Shown here: in pieces, positions 53,130-61,240 of the stretch
Layout: every line of letters starts with the position of its first letter
Position numbering within the stretch: position 1 is the stretch's first letter
Assembly (NCBI RefSeq): GCF_000296695.1
Contig: NZ_BAFK01000022.1
Span: forward strand, 1 to 61,240
DNA from: Rheinheimera nanhaiensis E407-8
Lineage (GTDB): Bacteria > Pseudomonadota > Gammaproteobacteria > Enterobacterales > Alteromonadaceae
DNA length: 61,240 nt
Direction: 5' to 3'
Made by a program: the position numbers and the translations under genes
Notes under the pieces: model-generated
Told to the model about the DNA's origin: nothing
The model's input: the letters and a program-made list of their open reading frames with translations, nothing else
The model's database searches: none

Positions 53130-54267
53130 GCAACCGCCTGTGCATATTGCGCATTTAATCTGGCACTTCAGTACCGGTGGGCTGGAAAACGGTGTGGTAA
53201 ATTTAATTAATCATTTGCCGGCCGGCCAGTTTAGACACAGCATTATTACCCTTAGCGGCCACGACCCTAAGTTTGCCACCCGCATAACCACAGGCAATGT
53301 CCGGTTTTATTGTTTAGATAAGGCGCCCGGCCACGACTGGGGCACCTTTAGCCGGTTAAATCAGCTGTTAAAACAGCTGAAACCCGACGTGCTGCACAGC
53401 CGCAATCTGGCGACGCTGGAGCTGCAAACTGTAGGCTGGTGGCGCAAGGTGCCACTGCGCCTGCATGGTGAGCATGGTTGGGATAGTACGGATATCGGCG
53501 GCAGCAGTAAGAAAAACCAGCTGATCAGGCGCTTGTTCCAGCGCTTCGTTAACCACTTTATCTGCCTGTCGGCCGAATCTGAGCAGTATCTACGCAATAA
53601 AATCGGCATCTCGGCAGCAAGGCTTAGCCGCATATGTAACGGTGTCGATGTTGAGCGCTTTGCTGCGGCAGCGCCGGTACAACTTTGGCCACACTCACAA
53701 AGCATTGCGCCTGTGCTTTTTGTCAGCGTCGGCCGCCTCGCCACGGTAAAAAACCATGCATTGTTGCTACGCGCTTTTGCACTATTGCTTCAGCAAGCAC
53801 CACAGTTTAGCGGTACAGCCCGGCTGGTGCTGGTTGGCGATGGCCCGTGCCGGGCAGTGTTAGAGCAGCAAAGCCAGGCGCTTGGCATCAGCGACAAGGT
53901 CCACTTTAGCGGCGAGCGTCAGGATATTACCAGTGTAATGCAGGCCGCCGATGTCTTTGTGCTGCCATCGTTAGCCGAGGGGATCTCCAACACCCTGCTG
54001 GAAGCGATGGCGGCGGGCACCCCGGTTATCGCCACTGCCGTGGGCGGTAATCCGGATCTGTTACCACCGGCCCTATGCCATACTAATCTGGTGCCCTCCG
54101 GTGACGCTCAGGCCTTAATGCAAGCGATGCTTCGGTACCTTAAGCAGCCACAGGCATTAAAAACCGACGCAGAGTTGGTAAAAAACCATTGCCATCAGCA
54201 CTTTAGTATAGATACGATGGTAAACCGCTATAGACGGATTTACGACATAACAAGGACGCAACGCTAA
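53122..54267 (+). CDS. XrtA system glycosyltransferase (TIGR03088-like)
   Basis: A 381-residue GT4-type glycosyltransferase. The N-terminus IAHLIWHFSTGGLENGVVNLIN is the signature of the TIGR03088 group. The C-terminal half has SVGRLATVKNHALLLRAFA and the E-x7-E motif in PSLAEGISNTLLEAMAAGTPVIAT. ATG 53122 overlaps the end of xrtA by 8 bases; a longer frame reading back into xrtA is not the real start. Confidence 0.93.
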   Translation: MTEQPPVHIAHLIWHFSTGGLENGVVNLINHLPAGQFRHSIITLSGHDPKFATRITTGNVRFYCLDKAPGHDWGTFSRLNQLLKQLKPDVLHSRNLATLELQTVGWWRKVPLRLHGEHGWDSTDIGGSSKKNQLIRRLFQRFVNHFICLSAESEQYLRNKIGISAARLSRICNGVDVERFAAAAPVQLWPHSQSIAPVLFVSVGRLATVKNHALLLRAFALLLQQAPQFSGTARLVLVGDGPCRAVLEQQSQALGISDKVHFSGERQDITSVMQAADVFVLPSLAEGISNTLLEAMAAGTPVIATAVGGNPDLLPPALCHTNLVPSGDAQALMQAMLRYLKQPQALKTDAELVKNHCHQHFSIDTMVNRYRRIYDITRTQR

Positions 54268-54269
54268 CC

Positions 54270-56162
54270 ATGTGTGGTATCGCAGGAATTTATCAGCTGA
54301 ATAGTCAGCAGCAGCCTGACAGCACCATTCTCAGCAAAATGAATGACAGCCAGTGGCATCGGGGCCCCGACGCCGGCGACTATTTCTATGGCCCGGGTAT
54401 TGGCCTGGCCCACCGGCGTTTATCCATTATTGATATTGCCGGCAGCCCGCAGCCGATGCAGAGCACCAACCAGCAAGCCTGGATCGTGTTTAACGGCGAA
54501 ATTTATAACTATCGCGAATTACGCCAACAGTTGCAGGAAAAAGGCCATCAGTTTGCTACCGCAGGCGACACCGAAACCATTCTTAATGCCTGGCTGGAAT
54601 GGGGTCCGGACTGTGTGCAGCACTTACGTGGTATGTTCGCCTTTGCCATTTGGGATAAAACACAACAATGCCTGTTTTTAGCCCGTGACCGTCTGGGCGT
54701 AAAACCCTTGTTTTACAGCCTGTTAGATAACGGCCAGTTGCTGTTTGGCTCTGAGCTTAAGGTGCTGCGCCAGCACCCACAGTTTGTGCATCAACTGCGC
54801 GACAGCGCCATTGAAGACTACTTTAGCTTTGGTTATGTGCCAGAGCCGCATACCATTTACCAGCACAGTTACAAGTTGGCCCCCGGCCATACGCTGCTGC
54901 TGCGCTATGGCGATAAACAGCTGCCTGAACCCAGGCAGTATTGGGATGTGCCAAGCCACTGGCAGCATAGCCTAACCCAGCAGGAGCTGAGCGAGGATAT
55001 TATCCGCCGTTTACGTGAAGCCGTGCAGATCCGTCTGGTAGCCGAAGTACCGCTGGGCGCGTTTTTATCCGGTGGTGTCGATTCCAGCGCCGTGGTCGCC
55101 ATGATGGCTGGCCTGCAAGACGAGCCAGTCAACACCTGCTCTATTGGGTTTGACAGCCCGGAATTTAACGAAACTGACTTTGCCCGTCAGGTTGCCGCGC
55201 GTTATCAGACAAACCATCACGAAGATATAGTCAGCCAGAACGATTTTGAACTGCTGGACAAACTGGCCGATTTATACGACGAGCCTTACGCCGACAGCTC
55301 AGCCATTCCTACCTACCGAGTCTGCCAGATGGCACGTAAGCATGTTACCGTGGCGTTAAGTGGTGACGGCGCTGACGAGCTGTTTGCCGGTTATCGCCGT
55401 TATAAACTGCACCTGCATGAAGAGCGCTTGCGTAAGGCCCTGCCGCTGTGGCTGCGCCGGCCGTTATTTGGCTTTTTGGGCAAGGTGTATCCTAAGCTTG
55501 ATTGGGCACCGCGCTTTTTACGGGCGAAAACCACCTTTCAGTCACTGGCACTGGACACCGTAGCGGCTTACCACAACTCTATCGCCATTATGCGCCAGGA
55601 TCAGCGGCAGCGGCTGTTCTCAACCAGCTTTAAGCAACAGCTTAACGGCTATAACTCGTTGCAGGTGTTTCGCCGTTATGGTGACAAGGTGCAGCATCTG
55701 GACCCGATGAAAATTGCCCAGTATCTGGATATGAAAACCTATCTGGTCGGCGATATCTTAACCAAGGTTGACCGCGCCTCGATGGCCCATTCACTGGAAG
55801 TCAGGGTGCCGTTTTTAGACCATAAATTTGTTGAATGGGCCTTTACTGCACAGTCAGACGCTAACCTGCATGACGGCGTCGGGAAATACACCTTAAAACG
55901 GGCGCTGGAGCCCTATTTACCGGCAGATGTGCTGTACCGTAAAAAAATGGGCTTTGCCGTGCCACTCTCAGAGTGGTTTCGCGGCCCGCTGCAACAAAAG
56001 CTGCAGGATAAATTGCTGTCAGAGGTGATGCAGCAAAGTGGCTACTTCAATATGGCCGAGATTAGCCAGCTACTGAGCGATCATCAGCGCGCTATTAAAG
56101 ACAACAGCGCCATTTTATGGACCCTGCTGATGTTTTCCGCCTTTTTGGAGCGCGCGGGCTGA
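54270..56162 (+). CDS. XrtA system amidotransferase (asparagine synthase family, TIGR03108-like)
   Basis: A 630-residue glutamine-dependent amidotransferase. The N-terminal Ntn domain starts with MCGIAGIYQL, C2 being the nucleophile, with RGPDAG and FNGEIYNYRELR. The synthetase domain has the ATP-binding SGGVDSSAV loop (about residue 267) and the SLEVRVPFLDHKFVEWA block. Relatives in exosortase loci are thought to amidate sugar carboxylates in the polymer rather than make free asparagine. It starts 2 bases past the upstream stop codon. Confidence 0.93.
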   Translation: MCGIAGIYQLNSQQQPDSTILSKMNDSQWHRGPDAGDYFYGPGIGLAHRRLSIIDIAGSPQPMQSTNQQAWIVFNGEIYNYRELRQQLQEKGHQFATAGDTETILNAWLEWGPDCVQHLRGMFAFAIWDKTQQCLFLARDRLGVKPLFYSLLDNGQLLFGSELKVLRQHPQFVHQLRDSAIEDYFSFGYVPEPHTIYQHSYKLAPGHTLLLRYGDKQLPEPRQYWDVPSHWQHSLTQQELSEDIIRRLREAVQIRLVAEVPLGAFLSGGVDSSAVVAMMAGLQDEPVNTCSIGFDSPEFNETDFARQVAARYQTNHHEDIVSQNDFELLDKLADLYDEPYADSSAIPTYRVCQMARKHVTVALSGDGADELFAGYRRYKLHLHEERLRKALPLWLRRPLFGFLGKVYPKLDWAPRFLRAKTTFQSLALDTVAAYHNSIAIMRQDQRQRLFSTSFKQQLNGYNSLQVFRRYGDKVQHLDPMKIAQYLDMKTYLVGDILTKVDRASMAHSLEVRVPFLDHKFVEWAFTAQSDANLHDGVGKYTLKRALEPYLPADVLYRKKMGFAVPLSEWFRGPLQQKLQDKLLSEVMQQSGYFNMAEISQLLSDHQRAIKDNSAILWTLLMFSAFLERAG

Positions 56163-57370
56163 TGAAAATTCTGCATATTTTCGATCATTCGCTGCCGCTA
56201 CACAGCGGCTACACCTTTCGCTCGCGTGCCCTGTTAACCCAGCAGCACAACCTGGGCTATCAAACCTGTCATGTCACCAGCCCAAAGCATCCGCACAGCG
56301 ACAACGCGATGGAACAAGCCGATGGTTTGAACTTTTATCGCACCAAACCCTACAGCAGCTGGTTTTGGCGGCTGCCGGTACTAAAAGAGCTGGCCGTGGT
56401 GCTGGCACTAAAACAGCGCATTTTACAGGTGGTAAGGCTGGAACAACCGGCCGTGCTACACGCTCACTCGCCGGCATTAAATGGTCTGGCCGCACTGTGG
56501 GCGGCAAAGCAGGTAAAACTGCCGGTGGTGTATGAAATCCGCGCTTTCTGGGAAGATGCCGCCGTCGATCATGGCAGTTGTAAAGAGGGCGACCTGCGCT
56601 ATCGGCTCACCCGGGCGCTAGAGACCTATGTAGCAAAACGCGCCGATGCCATTACCACCATTTGCCAGGGCCTAAAACAGGATCTGATTGACCGCGGTAT
56701 CGACAGCCACAAAATTACCGTGATTGCCAACGCCGTTGACCCCGCCCAGTTTAGTCGCATCAATGAAAAAAACCTGCAACTGCAACAGCAACTTAAGTTA
56801 AAAAACAAAAGAGTGCTGGGCTTTTTGGGCTCATTCTATGCCTATGAGGGGTTGGATTTGTTGATCAAAGCCCTGCTGCAAATTCGCCAAACGCTGCCAG
56901 ATACCTGCCTGTTGCTGGTCGGTGGTGGGCCACAACAACAGGCGCTGGAGCAGTTAGTGCAGCAACTTAAGCTTGAGGACGCCGTGATTATGCCGGGGCG
57001 GGTGCCGCATCAGGAGGTGATGAAATATTACAGCCTGGTCGACTTGCTGGTGTACCCGCGCAAAGCCATGCGCCTGACCGAGCTGGTCACTCCACTTAAA
57101 CCGCTTGAAGCTATGGCGCAGGGCATGCCGCTGCTGGCATCCGATGTGGGGGGTCATCTGGAGCTGATTGAACATGGTAAAACTGGCTGGCTGTTCCAGC
57201 GCGATAATGTCGATGATTTAGCCGAGCAAGCCATCCGTATTCTGAAAAATATCGGCGATCACCAGCAGATCATTGAAAATGGCATCGCCTTTGTCAGCAA
57301 TGAGCGTAATTGGGCCGCAACTACCCGGCCCTACCAGCAACTTTACGCAAGGCTGTTACATGACAGCTGA
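56162..57370 (+). CDS. XrtA system glycosyltransferase (TIGR04063-like)
   Basis: A 402-residue GT4-type glycosyltransferase. MKILHIFDHSLPLHSGYTFRS is the mark of TIGR04063. Other blocks are YEIRAFWEDAAVDHG, VIANAVDPAQF, GFLGSFYAYEGLDLLIKA and VYPRKAMRLTELVTPLKPLE (with the donor-binding glutamate). Its ATG shares one base with the amidotransferase stop codon (TGATG). Confidence 0.93.
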   Translation: MKILHIFDHSLPLHSGYTFRSRALLTQQHNLGYQTCHVTSPKHPHSDNAMEQADGLNFYRTKPYSSWFWRLPVLKELAVVLALKQRILQVVRLEQPAVLHAHSPALNGLAALWAAKQVKLPVVYEIRAFWEDAAVDHGSCKEGDLRYRLTRALETYVAKRADAITTICQGLKQDLIDRGIDSHKITVIANAVDPAQFSRINEKNLQLQQQLKLKNKRVLGFLGSFYAYEGLDLLIKALLQIRQTLPDTCLLLVGGGPQQQALEQLVQQLKLEDAVIMPGRVPHQEVMKYYSLVDLLVYPRKAMRLTELVTPLKPLEAMAQGMPLLASDVGGHLELIEHGKTGWLFQRDNVDDLAEQAIRILKNIGDHQQIIENGIAFVSNERNWAATTRPYQQLYARLLHDS

Positions 57371-58502
57371 GCTAAAGGGCATAAAGTTGTGTCTGGTTGG
57401 GCCCATACCACCACCTGCCGGTGGTATGGCTAACCAAACCCGTCAGCTACAACAACTATTACTGCAAGCCGGCACACAAGTAGAACTGGTGGCGGTTAAC
57501 GCCCCCTATCGCCCGGCCTGGGTAAGTCGCCTGCCCGGCATTCGGGCGCTGTTTCGCCTGGTGCCTTATCTCGCGCTGTTGTACCGGGCTATCGGCCGGG
57601 CGCAGTTGGTGCATGTGATGGCAAACTCGGGCTGGTCCTGGCATTTGTTTGCCAGCCCGGCTATCTGGCTGGGCTGGCTGAGAAACACCCCCGTACTCAT
57701 CAACTACCGTGGCGGCCACGCAGAAACCTTCTTTGCTAAAAGCTGGCCCGTGGTGCACTTTTCATTGCGCCGGGTCAGCAAGGTGTTGGTGCCGTCGGCG
57801 TTTTTACAGCAGGTATTTCAGCACTATCACTATCCCAGTGCCATAGTGCCAAATATTCTTGATCAGCAGCTGTTTCATCCCCTGGCAACGCCCGCAGCGC
57901 TCACTGCTATTGATAAAGCCAGCGCGGTGCATATTATCGTCACGCGCAATCTGGAAGCCATCTACGATGTCGCCACTGCGATAGCGGTGTTTGCACAAGT
58001 GCGCCAGCATTACCCCAGGGCGCGCTTAAGTATTGCCGGCAGTGGCCCGCTACGTAATACACTGCAGCAACAGGTGCAACAGCTTAATTTGACCGACGCC
58101 GTGCATTTCACCGGCCGGCTTAGCATTGAACAAATGGCCAGACTGTATCAAAGTGCTCATCTGCTGCTTAATACCAGTTTGGTGGATAATTCGCCCAACT
58201 CGCTGATTGAGGCCATGGCCTGTGCCGTACCTGTGGTGTCAACCCGGGTCGGCGGCATTAGCCATCTGGTGCGCCATGACCATGATGCCCTGCTGTGTGA
58301 ACCCGGCGATGTTGCAGCACTGGCCGGCGCGTCAATAAAACTACTATCCTCAATAACGCTGCGCCAACAATTGGTGCAACACGGCCTGGAGAACAGCCAA
58401 CGCTTTCACTGGAGCAATGTCAGCCAACAGCTGGCCCTGCACTACCATGAAGTGCTTAAGGCGCAGCACACTGCAGTAGCGGATAGGGAGACCGATAAAT
58501 GA
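57360..58502 (+). CDS. Glycosyltransferase family 4 protein
   Basis: A 380-residue GT-B protein. LCLVGPIPPPAGGMANQTRQL begins the acceptor half; NYRGGHAETFF and VPSAFLQQVF follow. The donor half has VTRNLEAIYDVATAI, LSIAGSGPLRN and LLNTSLVDNSPNSLIEAMAC with the E-x7-E type glutamate. It overlaps the previous gene by 11 bases. I do not recognise a specific TIGR subfamily. It probably extends the repeat unit. Confidence 0.9.
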   Translation: MTAELKGIKLCLVGPIPPPAGGMANQTRQLQQLLLQAGTQVELVAVNAPYRPAWVSRLPGIRALFRLVPYLALLYRAIGRAQLVHVMANSGWSWHLFASPAIWLGWLRNTPVLINYRGGHAETFFAKSWPVVHFSLRRVSKVLVPSAFLQQVFQHYHYPSAIVPNILDQQLFHPLATPAALTAIDKASAVHIIVTRNLEAIYDVATAIAVFAQVRQHYPRARLSIAGSGPLRNTLQQQVQQLNLTDAVHFTGRLSIEQMARLYQSAHLLLNTSLVDNSPNSLIEAMACAVPVVSTRVGGISHLVRHDHDALLCEPGDVAALAGASIKLLSSITLRQQLVQHGLENSQRFHWSNVSQQLALHYHEVLKAQHTAVADRETDK

Positions 58503-59857
58503 GCTCGCTGTATACCCGGTTTATCGCGCAGCTGGTATTCCCACTGCAGGAATGGCTAAAAAAGCACGATACGGTGCGCCGGCGCCGCGCACTGGAGCAC
58601 AGCCAGTGGCTGCCGCTTGAGCAGTTAACCGCGTTACAAAGCAGCACACTTAAGCGTTTTATCACGCAAGCCTATCAGCAGGTACCTTATTACCGCGAAC
58701 TGATGCAGCACCTTAAGCTGACACCGGCCGACATCAAAAGCAGCGCAGATTTAGCCAAACTGCCGTTTTTAACCAAAGACATTATCCGCCAGCAGTTTGA
58801 CCGGCTAAAAGCGGCTGATGCCGGCCCGCTCAAGCGCTTTAACACCGGCGGCTCCAGCGGCGCGCCGCTGATATTCCTGCTCGGTAACGAGCGGGTATCC
58901 CATGATGTTGCCGCCAAATGGCGTGCCACCCGCTGGTGGGGTGTTGATATTGGTGACAAAGAGATCGTGGCCTGGGGTTCACCGATTGAATTAGGCGCTC
59001 AAGACAGAGCCCGCGTGATGCGCGATTTGCTGTTCCGCTCGCAGCTTATCCCGGCCTTTGATTTAACCGAGCAAAAACAACTGGCTTTTTTACAGCGCAT
59101 TATCGACAACAAACCGAAAATGCTGTTTGGCTACCCGTCGGTTTATCATCTGCTGGCGCAAACCGCGCAAAAGCATGGCATCGACCTGACTCAGCTGGGC
59201 ATTAAGGTGGTGTTTGTCACCTCAGAGCGGCTTTACCCTTACCAGCGCGAGCTGATTGAGCAGGTGTTTGCCGCGCCGGTGGCCAATGGCTATGGCGGGC
59301 GCGACGCCGGTTTTATTGCTCACCAATGCCCAGCCGGTGGCATGCACCTGTCGTTTGAAGACATCGTGGTAGAAATTATCGACCCGGCCACCGGCACGGT
59401 GCTGCCTGACGGTCAGGCCGGTGAAATTGTCGTAACCCACCTGGCCACCTCAGAATTCCCGTTTATCCGCTATCGTACCGGCGACATTGCCAGCCGCTCA
59501 ACCACGCCTTGCCGCTGTGGCCGCAGCCTGCCACTGCTGGAGTCTATTGAAGGACGCAGCACTGATTTTGTGATCGCCGCCGATGGTACTATGATGCACG
59601 GCCTGGCGCTGATATACATTCTGCGCGATATCAGCGGCATTAGCGCATTTAAAATTGTGCAGGAAAGCCTGAACCTGACCCGGGTGCAGTTGGTATGGCC
59701 AGCGGGTGAGCTGCCGGCTGATATTGCGGCGCAAATTTGCGCTGGCATTAAGGCCCGGCTGGGTGCGGCGGTAGAGGTTGAGATAGAACAGCTTGATGAA
59801 ATTGCCGCAGAAAAGTCCGGTAAATACCGTTATGTGGTCAGTAAGGTAAGCGCATGA
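58499..59857 (+). CDS. CapK/PaaK-like adenylate-forming protein
   Basis: A 452-residue member of the phenylacetate-CoA ligase/CapK family. The P-loop is FNTGGSSGAPL, followed by the adenylation motifs NGYGGRDAGF and FIRYRTGDIASRS and a CxCG zinc-like patch (PCRCGRSLP). CapK-type proteins occur in capsule and exopolysaccharide loci and may activate an acyl or hydroxy acid for sugar decoration; the substrate is unknown. Overlaps the previous gene by four bases and the next small gene by four bases. Confidence 0.9.
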   Translation: MSSLYTRFIAQLVFPLQEWLKKHDTVRRRRALEHSQWLPLEQLTALQSSTLKRFITQAYQQVPYYRELMQHLKLTPADIKSSADLAKLPFLTKDIIRQQFDRLKAADAGPLKRFNTGGSSGAPLIFLLGNERVSHDVAAKWRATRWWGVDIGDKEIVAWGSPIELGAQDRARVMRDLLFRSQLIPAFDLTEQKQLAFLQRIIDNKPKMLFGYPSVYHLLAQTAQKHGIDLTQLGIKVVFVTSERLYPYQRELIEQVFAAPVANGYGGRDAGFIAHQCPAGGMHLSFEDIVVEIIDPATGTVLPDGQAGEIVVTHLATSEFPFIRYRTGDIASRSTTPCRCGRSLPLLESIEGRSTDFVIAADGTMMHGLALIYILRDISGISAFKIVQESLNLTRVQLVWPAGELPADIAAQICAGIKARLGAAVEVEIEQLDEIAAEKSGKYRYVVSKVSA

Positions 59858-59937
59858 TAGACAGTCTTTATTTGCTCACGGTAATCGTATCGGTATGCTA
59901 TTTGTTTTATTGGGCTGACAAGCAGGACAAATCCTGA
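59854..59937 (+). CDS. 27-residue single-pass membrane peptide, doubly coupled
   Basis: A very short gene. The peptide starts MIDSLYLLTVIVSVCYLFYW and ends in the charged tail ADKQDKS. It has one membrane segment (about residues 4-20). Its ATG overlaps the CapK-like gene stop codon (ATGA) and its TGA overlaps the start of the polymerase/ligase gene (TGATG), so it is fully inserted in the coupled operon. A GGTAAG sequence is the only ribosome-site candidate. I do not recognise a family. It may be a small subunit or stabiliser of the membrane enzyme encoded next (inference). Confidence 0.65.
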   Translation: MIDSLYLLTVIVSVCYLFYWADKQDKS

Positions 59938-61240
59938 TGCGTGATTTATTACTGGTCGGCTTTTTATTTGTTGCGATTTATTTTTGTTTTAAGCGGCCCT
60001 TTATCGGCATTGCCGCCTGGACCTTTATTGCTTTGCTGGCACCGGCTAACTGGGCGTTTGGCTTCTCTAACGATTTTCGGCTTAACCTGACCATAGTGCT
60101 GGTTACCACCTTGTCTTATCTGTTTGTGCAAAAGCAAAAAAAACTGGCGTTTAATGGCTTAAGTTTTTGGATTTTAGCTTTTGCTATCTGGACGTTGATC
60201 TCATCGATAGACGCAGTAGACAAGAACTATGCGCTGGGCTACTGGAATCAGTTTATTAAAGTGCTGTTGCTGTACTTTTTTATTACGCTTATCGTCAACC
60301 AGAAGCTGCATATCGACACCCTGATTTGGGCTATTGTACTGGCGGTGTGCTCTTATGCGGCAATGGAAGCGGTAAAAGTGGTGCTGTCCGGTGGCGGCCA
60401 TATGGTAAAAGGCCGCTCGGGCGCACTTAGAGACCGCAACGATTTTGCCGTTGCCATTAATATGTGTCTGCCGCTTATTCTTTATCTGATTTACGTGACG
60501 AAACATCATTATCTGAAGCTGGGGCTGTGGGGGCTGTTTTTCGGCAATATTGTAGCCGTAATAGGCACAGGCTCCCGCGGCGGTTTTATTGGCCTGGCGA
60601 TTTTGGCGGTGGCATTTTGGTGGACGTCAAAACGCAAACTGCTGTGGCTACTGTTGGCCGCCCTGGTACTGCCCTCCGCCTATCAATATACGCCTGAGCA
60701 TTGGCGCGAGCGACAAAGCACTATTCAAACCGCCAGCACCGACGACGCCTCTTTTATCGGCCGGCTTTGGGCCTGGAAAATCTCGGTGATGATAGCGCGG
60801 GATAACCCGTTAACCGGTGGCGGCTTTAAAGCGGTAACCGAGCCGGTGCTCTGGTACAGTTACGCCCCTTATACGCCCTATTTTGGCCCGATTGAAACCC
60901 CGCCTATTCCACAAAGCGTGGCGCCAAAAGCGGCGCACAATATTTACCTGCAGGTGCTGGGCGATCATGGTTATGTCGGGTTGTTTTTCTTTGGGATGAT
61001 CTTACTGAGTATGTTGCTGCTGAATGCCCGTAATGGCCGGTTAGCCAAACAGCATAATCAGCTGTGGTGCATTAAATTGTCGCATGCCATTACCCTGTCT
61101 CTGGTGGGCTACGGCGTGACGGGCAACAACGTCAGTCTGGCCTATTTTGACTTACTTTACGCCATTGCCGGCCTTATCAGCGTAATCGCTATTTATAAGC
61201 TGTATCAGCCGGCGCCGGCACAACCCGCCCCGCCCGCCCC
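59937..61240 (+). CDS. Exosortase A-associated O-glycosylation ligase / Wzy-like polymerase, 3' end beyond window
   Basis: At least 434 residues, open to the window edge. About 11 hydrophobic segments. Start MRDLLLVGFLFVAIYFCFKR and then GIAAWTFIALLAPANWAFGF, as in the TIGR03097 family; the Wzy_C core includes GTGSRGGFIGLAILA and a large periplasmic loop with NPLTGGGFKAV and AAHNIYLQVLGDHGYVGL, where R and H are the usual functional residues. It should join glycan blocks or transfer glycan to protein in the periplasm. The stop codon is not in the window; the last residues visible are Pro/Ala-rich. Confidence 0.9.
   Translation, partial: MRDLLLVGFLFVAIYFCFKRPFIGIAAWTFIALLAPANWAFGFSNDFRLNLTIVLVTTLSYLFVQKQKKLAFNGLSFWILAFAIWTLISSIDAVDKNYALGYWNQFIKVLLLYFFITLIVNQKLHIDTLIWAIVLAVCSYAAMEAVKVVLSGGGHMVKGRSGALRDRNDFAVAINMCLPLILYLIYVTKHHYLKLGLWGLFFGNIVAVIGTGSRGGFIGLAILAVAFWWTSKRKLLWLLLAALVLPSAYQYTPEHWRERQSTIQTASTDDASFIGRLWAWKISVMIARDNPLTGGGFKAVTEPVLWYSYAPYTPYFGPIETPPIPQSVAPKAAHNIYLQVLGDHGYVGLFFFGMILLSMLLLNARNGRLAKQHNQLWCIKLSHAITLSLVGYGVTGNNVSLAYFDLLYAIAGLISVIAIYKLYQPAPAQPAPPA

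Overview
The window is chromosomal DNA of a free-living gammaproteobacterium. Gene content and order (smrB/prmB/aroC/yfcL, sixA, fadI-fadJ, maoP/hdfR, folX-yfcH, ybbA/tesA, putP, plus an XrtA/PEP-CTERM exopolysaccharide locus) point to the Alteromonadales, most likely the Rheinheimera/Arsukibacterium/Alishewanella neighbourhood. That placement is inferred from protein resemblance, not from a search.

Layout. 1-1475: one IS110-family element with an intact DEDD recombinase, a ribosome-site hairpin and a structured non-coding end. 1476-11578: housekeeping genes on mostly the minus strand (YafP-like acetyltransferase, FklB, YfcL, an ATP-NAD kinase homologue, MFS transporter, aroC, prmB, sixA), with a chemoreceptor, a TorF-type porin and smrB on the plus strand. 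11783-18507: a pitrilysin-like protease without signal peptide, a PAS-GGDEF-EAL protein, the divergent pair maoP/hdfR and a small membrane protein. 18621-22063: the fadI-fadJ operon, whose upstream region carries two dyads resembling FadR and PsrA operators. 22257-29115: a tightly overlapping MoxR/DUF58/DUF4381/BatA/BatB-TPR/BatD operon closed by a terminator. 29322-36464: putP, an EAL-HDOD protein, comEA, a PepSY/response regulator/histidine kinase operon, folX and yfcH. 36489-40264: the YbbAP exporter divergent from tesA with one base between the two start codons. 40360-40738: a tRNA operon (Ala-GGC, then three identical Glu-TTC) behind a near-consensus promoter.

41080 to the right edge is an XrtA (exosortase A) locus. 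It has a plus-strand ATPase, a minus-strand export operon (lipoprotein, chain-length protein, tyrosine autokinase, outer-membrane protein) and a long plus-strand operon: sugar transferase, deacetylase, FemAB-like protein, glycosyltransferase, exosortase fused to an EpsI domain, glycosyltransferase, amidotransferase, two glycosyltransferases, CapK-like ligase, a 27-residue membrane peptide and an O-glycosylation ligase/polymerase cut by the window edge. Together they should make and export a polysaccharide and anchor or glycosylate PEP-CTERM proteins. No PEP-CTERM substrate and no PrsK/PrsR/PrsT homologue is visible here, so those lie elsewhere.

The best leads beyond standard annotation are: the coupled 27-residue peptide; the pseudoknot-like RNA candidate and RBS-sequestering hairpin of the IS110 element; the paired fatty-acid operators upstream of fadI; a helical-turn direct repeat in front of the PepSY two-component operon; and the inverted position of the XrtA ATPase gene.
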